Shown here: in pieces, positions 9,096-14,726 of the stretch
Layout of the letters: each line of letters begins with the position of its first letter
Numbering within the stretch: the first letter of the stretch is position 1
Assembly: GCA_029850565.1 (NCBI GenBank)
Contig: JARCRR010000122.1
Location: forward strand, 1-35,976
DNA length: 35,976 nucleotides
Reading direction: 5' to 3'
DNA from: Gallionella sp.
Lineage (GTDB): Bacteria > Pseudomonadota > Gammaproteobacteria > Burkholderiales > Gallionellaceae
The notes under the pieces: generated by a model
What the model saw: the letters and a program-made list of their open reading frames with translations, nothing else
Databases searched by the model: none
Told to the model about the DNA's origin: nothing
Translations under genes and position numbers: made by a program

Positions 9096-9713
9096 GTGAA
9101 GGCAATACTGGTAGCGAATCCCAAAGGTGGCAGCGGCAAGAGTACGCTTTCCACAAACATCGCCGGCTATCTCGCTTCACGCGGGAAGCGCGTTGCCATC
9201 CTCGATCTGGATCGTCAAAAATCGGCGACCCAATGGTTGGCGGGCCGCCCGCCGAGCTTGCCCAGCATCGAACTGATGCAATCCGACGTGGTGAGAGATT
9301 CGCCGCTCGAGTGGTTGGTGATCGACTCGCCAGCAGGACTGCACGGGAAGAACCTCGAACATGCCTTGAAGTTAGTACATCGCGTGATCGTTCCCATCGC
9401 ACCCTCGGCTTTCGATATCCAGGCAAGCCACGAGTTTCTGCAAGCGCTGCACCACGAAAAGATAGTGCGCAAGGGCAAGGTCTCCATCGGCGTGGTCGGC
9501 ATGCGTATGGACCCGCGTACCCGTGCAGCACTGACACTGGAACAATTCCTAAAAGGGCTGGATCTGCCTGTGCTGGCCTATTTGCGGGAGACTCAGGCCT
9601 ATGTCAACGCAGGCTTCGAAGGCAAGACGCTGTTCGACCTCCCTCCCTCCCTCGCCCAGCGTGAGTTGGAGCAATGGGTATATCTACTCAATTGGCTGGA
9701 ACATGCCGAATGA
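9096..9713 (+). CDS. Orphan ParA/MinD-like ATPase
   Basis: This 205-residue protein has the deviant Walker A of the ParA/MinD class (PKGGSGKST, residues 9-17, with the signature lysine K10), the switch region ILDLDRQKSA, and a Walker B-like LVIDSPAG. It should bind ATP, dimerise and act as a positioning or partition ATPase. It is short, like ParA forms that lack an N-terminal DNA-binding extension. No ParB, centromere-like repeat or plasmid gene is nearby, so the cargo is unknown. The start is GTG at 9096, supported by GAAGGAGG seven bases upstream. It lies 28 bases after ilvD, and its stop overlaps an ATG in the frame of the next cytochrome gene. Confidence 0.85.
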   Translation: MKAILVANPKGGSGKSTLSTNIAGYLASRGKRVAILDLDRQKSATQWLAGRPPSLPSIELMQSDVVRDSPLEWLVIDSPAGLHGKNLEHALKLVHRVIVPIAPSAFDIQASHEFLQALHHEKIVRKGKVSIGVVGMRMDPRTRAALTLEQFLKGLDLPVLAYLRETQAYVNAGFEGKTLFDLPPSLAQRELEQWVYLLNWLEHAE

Positions 9714-9748
9714 TCAAGCCGAACGCCTTTGATATTGGAGAAGTGGCC

Positions 9749-10336
9749 TTGAAAAAACTACTGATACTCGCGTGTCTGAGCGCATTGGTTGCGTGCCAAC
9801 GCGAAGAAGTGAATCAGGCAGTGGTGCTGCCCCAAGCTGCCTCTGCTGCGTCGGTCCCCCTTAAGCCCCCCGTTATCGCTAAAGTCATCGAGACGGCCAA
9901 GTCTGTGAAAACAACTGCTGGAGTATCCGTGGGTACACCTGCGCCGGTTGCATTAAACGTCGCTCCAGTTGCAACGCTGGCCGTGGCGGCCACAACCAGT
10001 GCCCAGACAGTACCGGAAAAGCTACTGCCAACTGCTCCTCCATCGGTAACGGTTGAGGCCAAAGCTCCTATAGTAATGTCGGATGCGGATGGCATCGCGC
10101 TGGCCAAGAAACGCAATTGTTTTGCCTGCCACATGGTTGACAAAAAAGTCGTCGGCCCGGCATGGAAGGACGTGGCTGTGAGATATCATGGCGATGCCGG
10201 TGCACAGGCGCGATTGGAAGCCAAGATCACCAAGGGCGGCAGTGGGGTATGGGGGAGTATGGCGATGCCCGCCCAGCCACAAGTCACAGCCGATGAGTGC
10301 ACCTTATTAGTCAGATTCATTCTCAATCTGAAATAA
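9749..10336 (+). CDS. Lipid-anchored class I cytochrome c with long tether
   Basis: This is a predicted lipoprotein cytochrome. A short hydrophobic leader ends in the lipobox LVAC, giving a lipidated cysteine at residue 16. A low-complexity linker of about 80 residues follows, rich in Ala, Pro, Val and Thr. The C-terminal heme domain has CFACH for heme attachment and a GSMAMPAQP loop that supplies the axial methionine. It resembles the c-551/c-552 class. The start is probably TTG at 9749, with GGAG eight bases before it. An upstream ATG at 9710 overlaps the ParA stop (ATGA) and is an alternative that adds 13 residues. The heme domain is strikingly like the next gene's. The likely role is electron transfer from a membrane-tethered position; the partner is unknown. 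Confidence 0.85.
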   Translation: MKKLLILACLSALVACQREEVNQAVVLPQAASAASVPLKPPVIAKVIETAKSVKTTAGVSVGTPAPVALNVAPVATLAVAATTSAQTVPEKLLPTAPPSVTVEAKAPIVMSDADGIALAKKRNCFACHMVDKKVVGPAWKDVAVRYHGDAGAQARLEAKITKGGSGVWGSMAMPAQPQVTADECTLLVRFILNLK

Positions 10337-10384
10337 ACCGTCAACCAGTTTGGGCGCCTAGCGTTATTGGCACACCGCTTACTG

Positions 10385-10413
10385 TTTGCAATTCGTGCGG
10401 GGTTGTTTAGAAT
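10385..10413 (+). promoter_or_regulatory. Putative sigma-70 promoter for the soluble cytochrome c
   Basis: TTTGCA and TAGAAT are separated by 17 bases, about 60 bases upstream of the cytochrome ATG at 10474. With the terminator after the gene, this suggests the small cytochrome is a single-gene transcript. Confidence 0.5.
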
Positions 10414-10473
10414 GCGGTCGGGGTCAATACTCCGCTCGTTGTGAATGAAATCAAACCTAGAAATGGAGAGAAC

Positions 10474-10782
10474 ATGAAATCTATCGTTACAAGCATGATC
10501 GTAGCAGCAGGCCTGATGGTTGCTGGTTCCGCAATGGCTGCTGACATGCCAGCAGTAGCAAAGAAGAACAACTGCACCGCTTGCCACGCTGTGGACAAGA
10601 AGGTGGTTGGTCCAGCTTGGAAAGATGTTGCAGTTAAGTACAAAGGTGATGTTGCTCACCTGTCCGACAAGATCAAGAAGGGTGGTAGCGGTGCTTGGGG
10701 TTCTATGCCAATGCCAGCCAATCCTAAAGTTAGCGATGCTGACATGAAGGAAATCTTGGCGTTCATCGCTGGCCTGAAGTAA
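10474..10782 (+). CDS. Soluble periplasmic cytochrome c-551/c-552 type
   Basis: This is a 102-residue class I monoheme cytochrome. A Sec signal peptide (MKSIVTSMIVAAGLMVAGSAMA) is followed by a mature domain of about 80 residues with CTACH heme attachment and a GSMPMPANP loop holding the axial methionine. It would be a small periplasmic electron shuttle, as c-551/c-552 proteins are for nitrite reductases or terminal oxidases. The ATG at 10474 was chosen because GGAGAG precedes it and the signal peptide starts there; the track's earlier GTG adds a charged extension. It has its own promoter and terminator. Its heme domain closely matches the upstream lipoprotein cytochrome, including the identical stretch DKKVVGPAWKDVAV, which points to tandem duplication. 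Confidence 0.93.
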   Translation: MKSIVTSMIVAAGLMVAGSAMAADMPAVAKKNNCTACHAVDKKVVGPAWKDVAVKYKGDVAHLSDKIKKGGSGAWGSMPMPANPKVSDADMKEILAFIAGLK

Positions 10783-10806
10783 TCAGACCTGCAAGCATCA
10801 ACAGAG

Positions 10807-10830
10807 AAGCCGGCGCAAGCCGGCTTTTTT
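10807..10830 (+). terminator. Rho-independent terminator after cytochrome c
   Basis: An eight-base-pair stem (AAGCCGGC / GCCGGCTT) with a GCAA tetraloop leads into a run of T residues. It lies 25 bases after the cytochrome stop and between convergent genes, so it mainly serves the plus-strand cytochrome gene. Confidence 0.92.
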
Positions 10831-10849
10831 GTTGCTCAAGGAGTCTGGG

Positions 10850-12250
10850 TCACTTGGAGAGTTTGCTGTGACGGATGGAGTAAGTGAAATACACGATCAC
10901 GCCGATGGTCAACCATACGGTGAAGCGTAACCAAGTCTGTGCGGGTAGGAATGCCATCAAGCCAGCACAAGAGATCATGCCCAGAATCGGCAGCAGGAAG
11001 CCAAAGGGATTCTTGAACGGGCGCGGCAGATCGGGTTGGCGGATGCGCAGTACGATGACTCCCAGGCAGACAAGAACGAAGGCCGCTAAAGTGCCTATGT
11101 TGACCAATTCCGCCAAAGTGCCGAGCGGGAAGAATCCAGCAGCCATAGCCATGATGATGCCGGTGATGACGATGACGCGAACCGGAGTCTTTCTGGAGTG
11201 GTCGACTTTGGATAGAAACGGTGAAACCAGACCATCGCGCGCCATGGACAGGATGATGCGGGTCAGTGCGTAATACAGTACCAGCATGACAGTGGTCAGT
11301 CCGGCGATCACGCCTGTGGCCACTAGGGCGGATGCCCAGTTGTAGCCAAGTAGTTGCAATGCATGTGCGACAGGAGAGGGGACATTCAGTTGTGAGTAAG
11401 GCACGATACCCGTCAACAATCCTGAAACGATGATGTAGATCACCGTACAAAACGCGAGGGATGCGATGATGCCGGTCGGCAAGTCGCGTTGGGGGTTCTG
11501 TGCTTCTTCTGCCGCAGTCGAAACGGCGTCGAAGCCTACGTAAGCAAAGAACACCAAAGAAGCACCCGCCAAGACCCCGGTCGTACTGCCATCCGGCAGG
11601 GTGTTGAACCAGCCGTACGGCATGAAAGGATGCCAGTTCATGGGCTCCACGTTGAAGGCGGCGATACTGACAAATACGATGATGGTCAATATCTTGACGG
11701 ATACCATGGCAGTGTTGAGTTGCGCGCTTTGACGTACGCCGATGATGAGCAATCCCATCAGGATGAGGATGATGGATGCGGCAGGAAGATTGATGATGCC
11801 TCCTAAAACGGGCGACTTGGTGAGCGCATCCGGCAGTCCCATTCCCATCGCAGTGAGCGCGTTATTGAAATAGCCGGACCAACCGTTGGCGACAGCGGCA
11901 ACCGACACACTGTATTCCAGCAACAGGATCCAGCCAATCATCCAAGCGACGACTTCGCCGAAAGCCACATAACTGTACCCATAAGCACTTCCGCAACCGC
12001 CGACTGACGCGGCGAGTTCAGCATAGGCCAGTGCGGCAAAGGCACAGGCCAAGCCGGAGATCACGAATGACAACACGACCGCAGGCCCCGCTTGATTGGC
12101 GGCGGCAATGCCTGTGAGCACGAAAATACCCGTTCCGATGATGGCGCCGATGCCGAGCAAGGTGAGGTCGAATGCACTTAAGCAGCGCTTCAGGCCCGAG
12201 CTTTCGGACTCATCGACGACAGGTTTGGTGCGAAGCATGGATTGCCACAT
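10850..12250 (-). CDS. APC-family amino acid permease
   Basis: This is a 466-residue inner-membrane transporter of the amino acid-polyamine-organocation superfamily, in the cationic/broad amino acid (YfnA-like) group. The first helix carries the LLGIGAIIGTGIFVLTG motif that forms the substrate site, and about twelve membrane spans are visible. A GFDAVSTAAEEAQNPQRDLP loop, typical of this subfamily, precedes the sixth and seventh helices. The substrate cannot be predicted from sequence. AGAGGGG eight bases before the ATG is a good ribosome binding site. It lies 49 bases downstream of the TauE/SafE gene on the same strand and may be the last gene of that transcript. Confidence 0.92.
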   Translation of the reverse strand: MWQSMLRTKPVVDESESSGLKRCLSAFDLTLLGIGAIIGTGIFVLTGIAAANQAGPAVVLSFVISGLACAFAALAYAELAASVGGCGSAYGYSYVAFGEVVAWMIGWILLLEYSVSVAAVANGWSGYFNNALTAMGMGLPDALTKSPVLGGIINLPAASIILILMGLLIIGVRQSAQLNTAMVSVKILTIIVFVSIAAFNVEPMNWHPFMPYGWFNTLPDGSTTGVLAGASLVFFAYVGFDAVSTAAEEAQNPQRDLPTGIIASLAFCTVIYIIVSGLLTGIVPYSQLNVPSPVAHALQLLGYNWASALVATGVIAGLTTVMLVLYYALTRIILSMARDGLVSPFLSKVDHSRKTPVRVIVITGIIMAMAAGFFPLGTLAELVNIGTLAAFVLVCLGVIVLRIRQPDLPRPFKNPFGFLLPILGMISCAGLMAFLPAQTWLRFTVWLTIGVIVYFTYSIRHSKLSK

Positions 12251-12299
12251 GGTTTGTCCCCTCTGAATTTGTGCGGGTGATTATGCCTGAAATGCCGAG

Positions 12300-13094
12300 C
12301 TACAACATTTTCAGTACTAGCTTGGTCGCTAGTGCTAATAGCAAGACGGCGAACAATTTTCGTAGCAGTTTTACATTCACTCGATGAGCAGTCTTTGCAC
12401 CGATGGGGGCAGTGATGACGCTGGCGATGGCAGTCCACAGCAGGGCAGGTAAGTAGACGAAGCCGAGGTGGGGCGAAGGCAATGCCCCAATATGCACGCC
12501 AATGAGGATGTAGCCCATCGTGCCGCCGACAGCGATAGGAAATCCGATGGCCGAGGCTGTGCCGATTGCGCGCCGCAATGGCACGTTGCACCAGATCAGA
12601 AACGGGATGACGACGGTTCCTCCCCCTATAGAAACCAAACTGCTGATCCAACCCGCGAACATGCCAAACAAGCGCACTCCAGTCACACTCGGCAAGTTGC
12701 GTTCAGCATGCGGTTTGATGTCTAGCAATATCTGCGCTGCTGCGAAAGAAACGAACGAAGCAAAGAAGACTATCAAGAAGCGCGGAGACACGAGAGCTGC
12801 CGATGCGGCCCCGAGTGCGGTGCCGAGCAATATGCCCGGCGTGATGTGGCGTACGATCTTCCAATCGACAGCATTGTGCTGGTGATGTTTTCGCAGACTT
12901 GCCAATGAAGTGAACAGAATGACCGCCATTCCCGTGCCAAGTGCAAGGTGCATGGTGTGTTCGACGGACAGCCCCTGAGCTTCGAACAGCCACAGTAAAA
13001 CAGGTACGAGTAGAGTTCCGCCGCCAATGCCGAACATGCCGCCTAAGAATCCGGCGACCGCACCCAAGACAAGATAGGCGAGATGCCACTCCAT
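12300..13094 (-). CDS. TauE/SafE-family permease
   Basis: This is a 264-residue membrane protein of the TauE/SafE (DUF81) family, a group linked to export or import of sulfur-containing anions such as sulfite, sulfoacetate or thiosulfate. Both internal repeats have the family's glycine-rich hairpin: GGMFGIGGGTLLVPVL near the N terminus and LVSIGGGTVVIPFL in the second half. Eight or so membrane spans are visible. The ATG at 13094 was chosen: its first base is the last base of the EVE gene stop (TGATG), so the two are translationally coupled, and the track's 12 extra residues would lie inside the EVE gene. The substrate is not predictable here. Confidence 0.9.
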   Translation of the reverse strand: MEWHLAYLVLGAVAGFLGGMFGIGGGTLLVPVLLWLFEAQGLSVEHTMHLALGTGMAVILFTSLASLRKHHQHNAVDWKIVRHITPGILLGTALGAASAALVSPRFLIVFFASFVSFAAAQILLDIKPHAERNLPSVTGVRLFGMFAGWISSLVSIGGGTVVIPFLIWCNVPLRRAIGTASAIGFPIAVGGTMGYILIGVHIGALPSPHLGFVYLPALLWTAIASVITAPIGAKTAHRVNVKLLRKLFAVLLLALATKLVLKML

Positions 13095-13558
13095 CAATCG
13101 TGCGCCAACTTGGCCGTGATAAATCTCCACTCGGCCGGATCGAGCGGGGTGATGGAGAGACGATTGCCGCGTTGCAGGGTGCGCAGATTCTCCAACTCGG
13201 GATGGCGCTTCAGTTCTTCGATGGAGATGAGCGCGATCTTCTTCACCAGTTTCACATCCACATTGAACCAGCGCGGTGTCTCCTGCGTGGCCTTTTCGTC
13301 GAAGTATTTGCTCTTCTTGTTGAACTGCGTGGCATCGGGGTAGGCGTGGCTCGCCACTTCGGCGATGCCTGCGATGCCGGGTTCTTTACAGTTGGAGTGA
13401 TAGAACAGTACGCCGTCGCCGACCTGCATCTGGTCGCGCATGAAATTGCGTGCTTGGTAATTGCGCACGCCGTACCAAGCTACGGTCTGGTCGGGAAGGT
13501 TGGCGAGATCGTCGATGCCGACATCGCTGGGTTCGGATTTCATCAGCCAATAACGCAT
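13094..13558 (-). CDS. EVE-domain protein
   Basis: This 154-residue protein is a single EVE domain, a PUA-like fold related to the YTH and ASCH families. The opening MRYWLMKSEPSDVGIDDL and the WYGVRNYQARNFMR segment are characteristic, as is a VGDGVLFYHSNC strand-turn that includes part of the binding pocket. EVE domains are thought to bind modified bases in DNA or RNA. In many Proteobacteria this gene is found next to 6S RNA, as it is here. The ATG at 13558 was chosen because GGAG lies seven bases upstream; the ORF track adds five residues. Translation of the downstream permease is coupled through TGATG. Confidence 0.93.
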   Translation of the reverse strand: MRYWLMKSEPSDVGIDDLANLPDQTVAWYGVRNYQARNFMRDQMQVGDGVLFYHSNCKEPGIAGIAEVASHAYPDATQFNKKSKYFDEKATQETPRWFNVDVKLVKKIALISIEELKRHPELENLRTLQRGNRLSITPLDPAEWRFITAKLAHD

Positions 13559-13575
13559 AGTGCGACTCCGCAAAT

Positions 13576-13602
13576 AAAAAGTGCGACCTCGAAAGATCGC
13601 AC
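13576..13602 (-). terminator. Terminator-like hairpin after 6S RNA
   Basis: On the minus strand GTGCGA pairs with TCGCAC across a short inner loop that allows two more pairs, and TTTTT follows. It sits between the 3' end of 6S RNA and the EVE gene. It could end the 6S RNA primary transcript, with read-through feeding the EVE and permease genes. Confidence 0.75.
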
Positions 13603-13609
13603 TGGAATA

Positions 13610-13790
13610 AAGTCCCCCGCCTGTGCCGTTGACTCAATATCTTGAACCTGGGTTCAAGAGGGTCGGTTCCCGGTCACATCAGGTGCGTCTGCGAGAGACG
13701 CTCACAACAGTGACTTGAATGGGGCGCAACCTAAGCATTAGCTCATTGGTTCAAAGAATTATGAATCTCACGAACACTGCAGGGGACAAA
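13610..13790 (-). ncRNA. ssrS: 6S RNA
   Basis: This is a 180-base intergenic stretch between zapA and the EVE gene, the usual 6S RNA location. On the minus strand its ends pair as GTCCCC with GGGGAC, forming the closing stem. Near the 3' side is the well-conserved hairpin TTGAACCCAGGTTCAA, followed by the GGCACAGGCGGGGGAC 3' arm. 6S RNA mimics an open promoter and binds the sigma-70 RNA polymerase holoenzyme in stationary phase. The exact ends are estimates. A terminator-like hairpin follows at once. No protein-coding frame of note crosses the region. Confidence 0.92.
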
Positions 13791-13801
13791 CCTTGGACGA
13801 T

Positions 13802-14116
13802 TTAGAACAGTTCGTCTTGGTCGACCAGCGCTGAATCGATGGCCGCCTGCATGCTTTGCATTCTACGCTTCAGATCGGCAAGGTCAAAGCCCCCGCCGAC
13901 GCGAGTGGTGAGTAGTTCGTGAGCGATGTTGAGAGCAGCCATGATGGCAATGCGTTCGACCGAGGCGATCTTTCCTGCATCGCGTATCTCGCGCATCTTC
14001 TTGTCCAGGTAGGCCACGGCATCCTGCAGTTCTGCACGCTCCTCTTCGGGGCAGGCGACGCGGAATTCGCGGTCAAGAATGGTCACATCGAGCGAACTGG
14101 TCTTTTGGTTGCTCAT
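13802..14116 (-). CDS. zapA: Cell division protein ZapA
   Basis: This is a 104-residue ZapA, a small FtsZ-associated protein that tetramerises and bundles FtsZ filaments. It has the N-terminal LDVTILDREFRVACPEEE beta-strand region and the AYLDKKMREIRDAGKIASVERIAIMAALNIAHELL helix block, then a C-terminal coiled coil. The length is normal. Its ATG overlaps the stop of the upstream small coiled-coil gene (ATGA). The 6S RNA gene begins within 15 bases of its stop, so zapA mRNA and 6S RNA may share a primary transcript. Confidence 0.95.
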   Translation of the reverse strand: MSNQKTSSLDVTILDREFRVACPEEERAELQDAVAYLDKKMREIRDAGKIASVERIAIMAALNIAHELLTTRVGGGFDLADLKRRMQSMQAAIDSALVDQDELF

Positions 14117-14313
14117 TGGGTGTCGGCAGGAAGTTGCGCAAGGAGTTTCTCCAAGCGTTGTGAGGCTAATTCGATTTTATCCTGGCTCTTGCGTTGGCCG
14201 CTTAGGGCCGAGGCGACATCCTGGCGCAGTTGCAGATTCTCTGCGCGTAGACGCTGAGTGAGCTGCACCAGTTGTGCCAATTTCTGGTCGAGAGCATCGA
14301 GTTCGCTTTGCAT
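14113..14313 (-). CDS. Small coiled-coil protein, ZapB-like (TIGR02449 type)
   Basis: This is a 66-residue, almost wholly alpha-helical heptad-repeat protein of the kind found directly upstream of zapA in Betaproteobacteria. It is often called ZapB or TIGR02449. The heptad pattern runs from LDALDQKLAQL through RAENLQL to LEKLLAQL. The assumed role is as a ZapA-linked divisome factor; this comes from position and coiled-coil character rather than a diagnostic motif. The ATG at 14313 was chosen. The track's GTG at 14322 lies against the -10 box of the promoter and would not be on the mRNA. The stop overlaps zapA by four bases. Confidence 0.8.
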   Translation of the reverse strand: MQSELDALDQKLAQLVQLTQRLRAENLQLRQDVASALSGQRKSQDKIELASQRLEKLLAQLPADTQ

Positions 14314-14320
14314 GGGGTGC

Positions 14321-14350
14321 ACTATAGTTTTGAAAACCCTGATAAGTCAA
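14321..14350 (-). promoter_or_regulatory. Sigma-70 promoter of zapB-zapA
   Basis: On the minus strand TTGACT and TATAGT are 18 bases apart. The last base of the -10 box is seven bases before the A of the zapB ATG. A start site at the normal distance falls at or one base before the ATG, so the transcript should be leaderless or nearly so. No ribosome binding site lies upstream of the ATG. Confidence 0.7.
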
Positions 14351-14404
14351 TTGCTAACAGTATGTTTTGCATGTGCTTTGGAGGGGGGCGATGCTCAGTT
14401 CTGC

Positions 14405-14410
14405 TACAAT
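14405..14410 (+). promoter_or_regulatory. Possible -10 element of the btuB leader
   Basis: TACAAT lies just before the cobalamin aptamer and would give a start site near 14417. No good -35 sequence is visible at the right distance, so this rests on the -10 match and position only. Confidence 0.35.
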
Positions 14411-14416
14411 CCGTCC

Positions 14417-14592
14417 CGCTTCAAGGTGCTGCGGGGTGAGAGCCTCGCAGTTAAACGGGAAACAGGTGAGGATGATTGTTCCAATACCTGTGCTGCCCCC
14501 GCAACGGTAAGCAAGTGTGGATGCGTCGAAATGCCACTGTGCGCAAGCATGGGAAGGTGACGCATCAAGACTTGTGAGCCCGGATACCGGCC
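14417..14592 (+). promoter_or_regulatory. Cobalamin riboswitch aptamer
   Basis: The conserved core of the AdoCbl-class riboswitch is easy to read in order: AAACGGGAAACAGGTG, then GCTGCCCCCGCAACGGTAAGC with loop L5, then CCACTG with the matching GGGAAGG, then the B12 box region AAGACTTGTGAGCCCGG with GGATACCGGCC. It lies 135 bases upstream of btuB, on the same strand. With adenosylcobalamin bound it is expected to reduce expression of the downstream B12 uptake genes. The boundaries are estimates. Confidence 0.95.
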
Positions 14593-14610
14593 ATGAAGAA
14601 GGTTCAGGAA

Positions 14611-14629
14611 ATGCTGCGGGAGGCAGCAT
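14611..14629 (+). promoter_or_regulatory. Candidate P13 hairpin (expression platform)
   Basis: A seven-base-pair stem (ATGCTGC / GCAGCAT) with loop GGGAG follows the aptamer at the usual position of P13. TGCGGG at the loop and its 5' edge is complementary to CCCGCA in aptamer loop L5, fitting the known L5-L13 kissing interaction. The loop also contains GGGAGG, a strong ribosome binding site, so B12 binding would hide that site. No T-run follows, which argues for control of translation rather than termination. Confidence 0.65.
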
Positions 14630-14675
14630 GGATGGTCGTTTCACACCTTCCTTTATCTCCTTTTGGCATTCCTGA
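14628..14675 (+). CDS. Candidate 15-codon leader peptide upstream of btuB
   Basis: An ATG stands four bases after GGGAGG, the site inside the P13 loop, and opens a 15-codon frame encoding MDGRFTPSFISFWHS. It is in frame with btuB but ends at TGA 52 bases before it. It is the only start codon suitably placed for that ribosome binding site. No peptide family is recognised, so it may work through the act of translation rather than its product. It could also be a chance ORF. Confidence 0.4.
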   Translation: MDGRFTPSFISFWHS

Positions 14676-14726
14676 TTTCTCAATGTTCCAACGGGGACGC
14701 TTGGGGCTTACATCTAGGAAATTCAA

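Noticed and set aside
9096-9713. Plasmid or integrated-element partition locus
   Set aside because: There is no ParB, no centromere-like iterons, no integrase and no change in sequence character. The ParA-like gene is a chromosomal orphan.
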